A DNA stretch of 64,000 nt from an uncultured Fluviicola sp. GTDB lineage: Bacteria; Bacteroidota; Bacteroidia; Flavobacteriales; Crocinitomicaceae. The translations under genes and the position numbers were made by a program. This document shows, one piece after another, positions 58,996-64,000 of this stretch. Location: the NCBI RefSeq assembly GCF_946478805.1, contig NZ_CAMLDC010000011.1, positions 84,633-148,632 on the forward strand, read 5' to 3'. The number at the start of each line of letters is the position of its first letter. Position 1 is the stretch's first letter. Below the pieces are notes generated by a model. That model was given only the letters and a program-made list of their open reading frames with translations, did no database searches and was not told the origin of the DNA.

Positions 58996-60033
58996 ATGAA
59001 ACAAATACTTATAATCAGCACGCTTAGCCTGTTGATTTTTAGCTCTTGCAGGACTACCCAGGGAATGCGAATCGAAGTTCAAAGACCCGCAACAATTTCT
59101 GTCAATCCGCAAATTAAATCCCTGGCTTTGTTAAATCATTCCATTCCGGGGAAAGCAGGCCGGATTGAAGGAACCTTAACTTTAGAAACACCCAAACAAG
59201 ATAAAGAACTTTCCAATGAATGTATCAGGGGGATTGACGAACTTTTAAGAACAAGTTCCCGTTTTCAAATTACGCGATGCGACAGTTCCATGATGGCTTC
59301 CAAAAACACCAGTGTCGATTTTGGAGGAATTATGAATTGGGAACAGGCAGACAGTATTTGTAAGAAGTACGGAACAGATGCTGTTTTGAGCCTGGAATTT
59401 TTTGATACCGACTATAGCATCATCAATCCTGCCGCAACTGCCGTAACAACTGTTCAAAATGTACTGAATGGAAATGGCGCTGAAGTACAAGTGACCGGAA
59501 AAGCAACAGCAAGAGCCGGTTTCAGATTGTATTATCCTGCTACTAAAACAATTGTTTACGAAGATAGATATAAACAAGACAGAACCTGGGTTCAGCGCTC
59601 TACCAACCCGATGGAGGCCATTGCACGGTTAATTAAACGAAATGATGCTTTGGTAGATGTCAGTTACTTTACAGGACAATCTTTCGCTCATGATTTGGTT
59701 CCATTGTATTTTTGGGAACAACGTATGATGTATATCGGTAAAAAAGGTGGAATGAAAACCGGTTCCAGGCAAGCACTGACGAGAGACTGGGAAGGCGCTC
59801 TGAATTCATGGAAAGAAGAATACGAATCCAATCCGAAATCAAAAATCAAGGCAAGGGCTGCATACAATGTTGCATTAGCTTACGAAGTACTGAACGACTT
59901 GCCGAATGCAAAAGTGTGGGTCCAAAAATCATACGTCGAAGGTGGAAAAAGTGAAGCTTTGGAATATTCGAACATTCTTGAAAAGCGGATTCGGGAATTT
60001 GGCATTCTGGAAAACCAATTGATTGGAAAGTGA
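58996..60033 (+). CDS. DUF6340 family lipoprotein
   Basis: A 345-residue lipoprotein (LSLLIFSSCRTTQG, lipidated Cys at about 18). The conserved start MRIEVQRPATISVNPQIKSLALLNHS and the segments AVLSLEFFDTDYSI and FRLYYPATKTIVYEDRYKQDRTWVQRS match the DUF6340 family of Bacteroidota. The C-terminal 70 residues look like one TPR-type hairpin (ARAAYNVALAYEVLNDLPNAKVWVQKSY). Function is unknown; probably outer-membrane-attached. Confidence 0.85.
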   Translation: MKQILIISTLSLLIFSSCRTTQGMRIEVQRPATISVNPQIKSLALLNHSIPGKAGRIEGTLTLETPKQDKELSNECIRGIDELLRTSSRFQITRCDSSMMASKNTSVDFGGIMNWEQADSICKKYGTDAVLSLEFFDTDYSIINPAATAVTTVQNVLNGNGAEVQVTGKATARAGFRLYYPATKTIVYEDRYKQDRTWVQRSTNPMEAIARLIKRNDALVDVSYFTGQSFAHDLVPLYFWEQRMMYIGKKGGMKTGSRQALTRDWEGALNSWKEEYESNPKSKIKARAAYNVALAYEVLNDLPNAKVWVQKSYVEGGKSEALEYSNILEKRIREFGILENQLIGK

Positions 60034-60100
60034 GAATTGAGAATTGAAACGGAATGGAGTATCTCTCTTTTCAATTTTAACTTTTGTATTCTCAATTTTT
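60031..60100. repeat. Intergenic inverted-repeat element, copy 4
   Basis: TGAGAATTGAGAATTGAAAC faces TTTTCAATTTTAACTTTTG and TTCTCAATTTTT. Member of the same family as 16811, 32066, 51885 and 63915; here between two plus-strand genes, and able to serve as a terminator (T-run at the end). Confidence 0.55.
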
Positions 60101-60160
60101 CCCTTGTTTTAGTTATTAACAGCATTCAAACTTTGCGAAAGTTTAGTTAATTTTGTCTTC

Positions 60161-61276
60161 ATGTCGGATTTCGTTGTTTCTGCCAGAAAATACAGACCCC
60201 AAACCTTTGATACGGTTGTTGGTCAGAAGGCAATTACTAACACTCTTAAGAATGCAATCAAGAACCAGCATTTGGCGCAGGCGTTCCTGTTTTGTGGTTC
60301 CCGAGGAGTTGGTAAGACAACTACTGCGCGTATTTTGGCGAAAACAATCAATTGTTTCAACAGGACTGAATCCGTTGAAGCTTGTGACCAATGCGACAGT
60401 TGTCTTTCATTCAATGAAGGCGCTTCACTCAATGTGTATGAATTGGATGCTGCATCCAACAATTCCGTTGACGATATTCGCGGATTGATCGATCAGGTCA
60501 GAATCGCACCGCAATTAGGAACACACAAGGTCTATATCATTGATGAGGTCCACATGCTCTCAACAGCAGCATTCAATGCGTTTTTGAAAACCTTGGAAGA
60601 ACCACCCGCGCATGCTATCTTCATTTTAGCAACTACGGAAAAACATAAAATTTTGCCTACTATCTTGTCCCGTTGTCAGATTTTTGACTTTCAGCGAATC
60701 AAGGTAAAAGATATTGCAGATCATTTGGCACATGTGGCAACGCAGGAAGCAATTTCAGCCGATCCGGATGCACTTCATCTGATTGCCCAAAAAGCGGATG
60801 GGGCTTTGCGCGATGCATTATCCATTTTCGATCAGATTGTCAGTTTTTGTGGAACTACCATCACGCATAAAGCTGTGCTGGAAAACTTGAATGTATTGGA
60901 TCACGATTACTATTTCAAAATCGTGGAAAACGCATTGAACGAAGATATTCCCGCATGTTTGCTATTGTTCAACGATGTAATGGAAAAAGGATTCGACGGA
61001 CATCAGTTTCTGGTCGGGCTTGCCGAACATTTCAGGAACTTATTGATTTGTAAGGACCCAAGAACAGCAAACCTATTGGAAGTTGGAGAAACAACTGAAA
61101 AGTTATTTGTGGATCAGGCTAAAAAGGTCGATGGCGGGTTTTCCCTGCGCTGTTTAGGAGTGCTCAGTAAAGCTGATGTCGATTACAAATCGGCGAAGAA
61201 TCAGCGACTGCTGGTCGAGTTGACCTTGATGCAAATCTGTTCGGTGAAATCTGAGCTCGAAAAAAAAAATCCTTAA
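60161..61276 (+). CDS. dnaX: DNA polymerase III subunit gamma (dnaX, zero frame)
   Basis: The zero-frame product has 371 residues. It starts SDFVVSARKYRPQTFDTVVGQ, has Walker A GSRGVGKTTTARILAKT, four zinc-site cysteines (NCFNR; ACDQCDSC), Walker B VYIIDEVHMLSTAAFNAFLKTLEEPP and the sensor region ATTEKHKILPTILSRCQIFDF. It covers the AAA+ and clamp-loader oligomerisation domains I-III. It ends in E-K-K-N-P-stop right after a run of ten A residues, while the tau-specific part continues in the -1 frame. A -7 box TAATTTTG (60148-60155) lies so close that the mRNA may be leaderless. Confidence 0.93.
   Translation: MSDFVVSARKYRPQTFDTVVGQKAITNTLKNAIKNQHLAQAFLFCGSRGVGKTTTARILAKTINCFNRTESVEACDQCDSCLSFNEGASLNVYELDAASNNSVDDIRGLIDQVRIAPQLGTHKVYIIDEVHMLSTAAFNAFLKTLEEPPAHAIFILATTEKHKILPTILSRCQIFDFQRIKVKDIADHLAHVATQEAISADPDALHLIAQKADGALRDALSIFDQIVSFCGTTITHKAVLENLNVLDHDYYFKIVENALNEDIPACLLLFNDVMEKGFDGHQFLVGLAEHFRNLLICKDPRTANLLEVGETTEKLFVDQAKKVDGGFSLRCLGVLSKADVDYKSAKNQRLLVELTLMQICSVKSELEKKNP
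61260..61269 (+). promoter_or_regulatory. dnaX: A10 slippery run in dnaX (probable programmed slippage site)
   Basis: Ten consecutive A residues, read GAA AAA AAA AAT in the zero frame, with a TAA stop 5 nt later (61274-61276). The -1 frame is open from the run to 61875. Inserting one A, deleting two, or a -1 ribosomal slip at A AAA AAA joins the frames. No strong stem-loop is evident just downstream. Confidence 0.75.
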
Positions 61277-61875
61277 CTGATCCCGTTCAAATTATCGCAT
61301 TTGCAGGGCAAAGCCTCAGAAATGAGAACAAACCCGTAAATAAACCTTCTGTAGCCCCGGAAAGAGCTGCTTTCTCCATAAAACCGGAAGCAAAAGTACT
61401 TTCCGCTCCTACAGGAAACCTGAACTCAAATAACTTGTCAATCAATCACCTGATTGAACAACAAAAAGCAAAAGCTCAAGTTCCTCAAAGTGATTTACCC
61501 AAAAAGGAATTCCATAAAGATGACGTAATCCGGCTATGGAAAACCATGGCCCATACCCAAAAACTAAATGGACAGGACCAGGTTTACCACGTAATGATCA
61601 AACGCGAGCCTGTTCAATTGGATGATACGACTTTCCAGTTTGAAGTGGACAATACTATTCAATTGACCCGTTTGGAAGGCGCAATTGGAGACGTTATGGC
61701 GTATATTCGAAAAGAGATTCAGAATTATGACCTGGTTATTCAACTGGAAATGATCAAAGACGCTCCTGAAGAAGTGAAATATTTAAACGGTCCGGACCGG
61801 TTCGATAAATTAGCGAAGAAAAACTCCAACCTTTTCGACCTGAAGAACCGTTTTAACTTAGACATCGATTATTAA
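61261..61875 (+). CDS. dnaX: dnaX tau-specific C-terminal region (-1 frame)
   Basis: The -1 frame continues without a stop from the A-run: about 45 residues of Pro/Ser/Lys-rich linker, then a folded C-terminal domain (KKEFHKDDVIRLWKTMAHTQKLNGQ, LDDTTFQFEVDNTIQL, YIRKEIQNYDLVIQLEM) ending NRFNLDIDY, like the C-terminal part of tau in other Bacteroidota. Joined to the zero frame, tau would have 571 residues. This part would contact the polymerase and helicase. It is unlikely to be an independent gene because it has no good ATG start. Confidence 0.85.
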   Translation, partial: KKKSLTDPVQIIAFAGQSLRNENKPVNKPSVAPERAAFSIKPEAKVLSAPTGNLNSNNLSINHLIEQQKAKAQVPQSDLPKKEFHKDDVIRLWKTMAHTQKLNGQDQVYHVMIKREPVQLDDTTFQFEVDNTIQLTRLEGAIGDVMAYIRKEIQNYDLVIQLEMIKDAPEEVKYLNGPDRFDKLAKKNSNLFDLKNRFNLDIDY

Positions 61876-61879
61876 TTAT

Positions 61880-62683
61880 ATGAAATTAGTTGAAATTAGC
61901 ATCATTTCCTTATTGCTTCTTGTAAGTTCTTGCGGTGATGAAACAACCACGGATCCTACAGAAATAGTAGAAGGAACAGAGCAAAAAAGCAATGAAAGTT
62001 TGGATGCGAGAGCCAAAAGAGAAATTATGGCATCTTTGGCAATTCCTGTAAATGAAAAATTCTCCATGAGAATCTATAAGGAATACATCAATGCAGATAC
62101 GATTGAAGATGCCATCATCACTATCAATCGCATGGAATATGCCATGGATGAGGCTATAAAGAACGGCCGGCAAGCAAAAGCTGCGGAAATGGGCTTTACC
62201 GGTAATTACAATTACCTGTTCTATTACGATGGAGCACTGGATCGAATCTCTAACCCGGTTTTTGCACCATCAAGTCCGGGAAGAGAATTGGATATTGAAT
62301 TCAAATCGATTGTTGCTCCTACACGAAAAGATATCATTGTCGGTTATCGAATCCGGAATTCGGGTTGGAAAAGTTATTTCTCCGTATTCAACGACCACGA
62401 CCTGATGATGGTTTTCCAGTGGAAATCATTTGATTATGCCGGCGAGGATCATCCGGAAGCATTTGTACATGCATATGAAGAAAATCCGAATCAGGTTCCA
62501 ATGGACATCGCTATTTACGCGAGTGAAATAGATTCTTACACCAAGAATATCGGAGATGTTTATACATATCTCCCCTCCATTACCAAGAAAAAGGAGTTGA
62601 GATTCAAATTCTTCCTGGATCCTGTTGCGAAGAAATACCGCTTGTATCCTGAATTTGCTAAAAATTTACCCAAGAAATTATGA
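61880..62683 (+). CDS. Hypothetical lipoprotein
   Basis: A 267-residue protein with lipoprotein signal (LLLLVSSCGDETTT). An acidic linker leads to a beta-rich domain with segments RIYKEYINADTIEDAIITINRMEYAMDEAIKNGRQ and YLFYYDGALDRISNPVFAPSSPGRELDIEF, which look like a structure of the kind seen in surface or quality-control lipoproteins. Family not recognised. It starts 4 nt after the tau stop and overlaps the next gene by 4 nt. Confidence 0.7.
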   Translation: MKLVEISIISLLLLVSSCGDETTTDPTEIVEGTEQKSNESLDARAKREIMASLAIPVNEKFSMRIYKEYINADTIEDAIITINRMEYAMDEAIKNGRQAKAAEMGFTGNYNYLFYYDGALDRISNPVFAPSSPGRELDIEFKSIVAPTRKDIIVGYRIRNSGWKSYFSVFNDHDLMMVFQWKSFDYAGEDHPEAFVHAYEENPNQVPMDIAIYASEIDSYTKNIGDVYTYLPSITKKKELRFKFFLDPVAKKYRLYPEFAKNLPKKL

Positions 62684-63306
62684 GTTCGTTCGAAGGAAAA
62701 ATAGAAGTTCCTTCCTCCTTAAGATACCGGACAATCCAATCCGGCGAAAATCCAAAGCACTTGGTTTATGTCCTTCATGGATACGGTCAACTGGTAGAAT
62801 ATTTCAGTCAAAAATTTCAAGATATCCCATTGAAAGAAATACTTTTTGTATTTCCCGAAGGCAGGCACCGTTTTTATCTGAGAGGAAGTTCCGGGAGAGT
62901 TGGAGCTTCCTGGATGACAAGGGAGTGGCGCGAAGAAGATATCCGATTGAACAGTCTGATGCTGGATCTACTTCACGATGAAATACGCAAAAGCTTTACT
63001 CCTGAAAAAATAACAGTCATTGGTTTTTCTCAAGGTGGTGCTACGGCAGCTCGTTGGCTTGCTCAAGGAACTATTCCATGCGACCATTTTATCTCGTGGG
63101 CGAGTGTCTATCCTCCGGACCTTGCAATTGAGGAGCATCAAAATTTAGCACGGAAAAACACCTTTGTATTGGGAACTCAGGATGAATTCTTTCCGGAATC
63201 ACAGCAGGAAGAACTAATTGCAGACTATCAATCAAAAGGGATTTTCACTTCCCGTTTTGAAGGAACACATGATATCCATAAAGAAACACTTATATCTATT
63301 CTATGA
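62680..63306 (+). CDS. Alpha/beta hydrolase, phospholipase/carboxylesterase type
   Basis: A 208-residue serine hydrolase. The nucleophile elbow is VIGFSQGGATAARWL (GFSQG), preceded by LVYVLHGYGQLVEYFSQKF (oxyanion region). The acid is likely Asp in LGTQDEFFPES and the base His in GTHDIHKET. The layout fits the phospholipase/carboxylesterase (abhydrolase_2) family. It is cytosolic and coupled by ATGA overlaps to the genes on both sides. Confidence 0.85.
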   Translation: MSSFEGKIEVPSSLRYRTIQSGENPKHLVYVLHGYGQLVEYFSQKFQDIPLKEILFVFPEGRHRFYLRGSSGRVGASWMTREWREEDIRLNSLMLDLLHDEIRKSFTPEKITVIGFSQGGATAARWLAQGTIPCDHFISWASVYPPDLAIEEHQNLARKNTFVLGTQDEFFPESQQEELIADYQSKGIFTSRFEGTHDIHKETLISIL

Positions 63307-63911
63307 AAACTTTCCTTTTACTTTTAATCCTTGCTTTTAATGCCCATTTCAGCTTTGGACAAGAAGACACCGAACTCTATGTTCATGACGAAGAAGAAAC
63401 AAGCAAAAAAGAATTCACCCCGCACAATGAAATTGGTGCGGATATTCACTTTTCTGCGGGTACCGTTGGAGGAACAGGTGGATTGGGATTGAAATTTGCT
63501 ATTGTCCGCAACAAATACGTCGCTTTCGGACCAAGCATCCGGTATAATTATTCATTTTATAAAAACTCCGGACTTACCGGTTCTTATTCCGTTTATGGTG
63601 GTGGTGCTTTTGTACATGGACGTTTTTTCAATTACTTATTCGCCGGGGCGGAATTTGAATTATTGTCCAATCCATTCAGCAATACCAATGGAATTATTGC
63701 TCCGAAAAGAGTCTGGGTTCCAACAGCTTTGGTTGGTTTCGGGTTTTCTCATGCTTTTGGAGAGGAGGAGAATTTTCGATTAAATGCCGGGATTATGTAT
63801 GATGTGATCAATAATTTCAACAGTCCATTCCGACCCGGTTACTTCATGAAAAAGGAAAATGGAACCTTGATCCCGTTGATTTACCGGATTGCGTTTTTCT
63901 TCAAACTTTAG
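63303..63911 (+). CDS. Hypothetical outer-membrane beta-barrel-like protein
   Basis: A 202-residue exported protein (signal peptide to about residue 18, HFSFGQ). The mature part contains alternating strands with glycine and aromatic residues (AGTVGGTGGLGLKFAIVRNKYVAFGPSIRYNYSFY; FFNYLFAGAEFELL) and ends IPLIYRIAFFFKL, with a C-terminal aromatic residue pattern typical of outer-membrane barrels. Overlaps the hydrolase gene by 4 nt. Confidence 0.7.
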   Translation: MKTFLLLLILAFNAHFSFGQEDTELYVHDEEETSKKEFTPHNEIGADIHFSAGTVGGTGGLGLKFAIVRNKYVAFGPSIRYNYSFYKNSGLTGSYSVYGGGAFVHGRFFNYLFAGAEFELLSNPFSNTNGIIAPKRVWVPTALVGFGFSHAFGEEENFRLNAGIMYDVINNFNSPFRPGYFMKKENGTLIPLIYRIAFFFKL

Positions 63912-63914
63912 ACA

Positions 63915-63945
63915 ATTGAAAATGTAAAAGTGAGAATTGAAAAGG
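63915..63945. repeat. Intergenic repeat element, copy 5
   Basis: ATTGAAAATGTAAAAGTGAG followed by AATTGAAAAGG; nearly identical to the left arm of the element at 32066. Confidence 0.5.
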
Positions 63946-63987
63946 TGTACATCCCTAATATAGGTTGACCACAAAAAGTCAATTTAT

Positions 63988-64000
63988 ATGAAATCAAACA
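63988..64000 (+). CDS. Possible gene start at the right edge
   Basis: ATGAAATCAAACA runs off the window. It is preceded by TTGAC-N8-GTCAA (inverted repeat near 63964-63981). Too little is visible to name a product. Confidence 0.2.

Noticed and set aside
61277..61875. dnaX as a pseudogene, or the downstream frame as a separate gene
   Set aside because: The -1 frame is open right from the A10 run and encodes a tau-like domain; it has no good start of its own. Slippage is the better reading, with sequencing error as the alternative.
63946..64000. Left end of an insertion sequence at the right edge
   Set aside because: Only a TTGAC/GTCAA dyad and a possible ATG are visible; there is not enough sequence to support it.

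Overview
The window reads as chromosome of a Bacteroidota bacterium, most likely order Flavobacteriales; a Fluviicola-like (Crocinitomicaceae) genome would fit but I cannot prove the genus. The grounds are: three secreted proteins with type IX secretion (T9SS) type A C-terminal sorting domains, promoters of the Bacteroidota type (TTG about 20 nt upstream of TAnnTTTG), A-rich rather than Shine-Dalgarno start regions, glutamine synthetase III, S46 dipeptidyl peptidase, GH92 mannosidase, and DUF4494, DUF6340, DUF5522 and DUF2141 proteins. There are no rRNA or tRNA genes, CRISPR arrays or complete insertion sequences that I can see. No gene-free stretch exceeds 300 bases; the longest (about 260 bases each, at 5340-5607, 10892-11149, 23363-23625 and 40346-40613) are described as features.

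Region 1-6100 (minus strand) is a sulfate-assimilation operon: a divergent aldo/keto reductase, a siroheme sulfite reductase with a HEPN-like tail, SUMT (cobA), a precorrin-2 dehydrogenase fused to a TauE/SafE exporter, and the start of what looks like cysH. In front of it lies the most interesting element of the window: a 23-codon leader ORF rich in Met and Cys (core Met-Cys-Cys-Met), followed by a strong intrinsic terminator and a 9-bp antiterminator pairing whose left arm sits on the last codons of the leader. This has the geometry of ribosome-mediated attenuation sensing Cys/Met supply. An Rrf2-family regulator with a Cys cluster is encoded just upstream, and matching inverted repeats (half-site ACTCCTAT) lie at its own promoter and upstream of the operon.

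Region 6100-23400 holds a GloVer-repeat T9SS protein, a VanX-like lipoprotein, an aminotransferase/CorC-like pair, a possible structured RNA, an unrecognised tandem paralogue pair with a DoxX-like membrane protein, a LuxR-type response regulator, a secreted protein/ECF sigma/putative anti-sigma operon, a REC-adenylate cyclase-HD fusion, an apparently highly expressed T9SS protein, ispH and glutamine synthetase III.

Region 23600-36900 contains small unknowns, gcvT, a T9SS chitobiase-domain protein bounded by two identical 34-bp terminators, an AT-rich HxlR/SDR/DinB/SDR cassette that looks acquired, an S46 peptidase, and a mannoside-use pair (GH92, ROK kinase) with an HD phosphohydrolase.

Region 36900-64000 is mostly housekeeping: rpsP (with a long Ala/Glu-rich tail)-rimM-trmN, DUF4494-pdxH-M16, an M16 active/inactive pair, a Crp/Fnr regulator with an NAD(P)H oxidoreductase, PlsC-like/HipA-like kinase/DUF3037, cystathionine beta-synthase-like enzyme, and dnaX, which is split into two frames at a run of ten A residues, consistent with programmed slippage making gamma and tau. 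Several families of intergenic inverted repeats are dispersed through the window.
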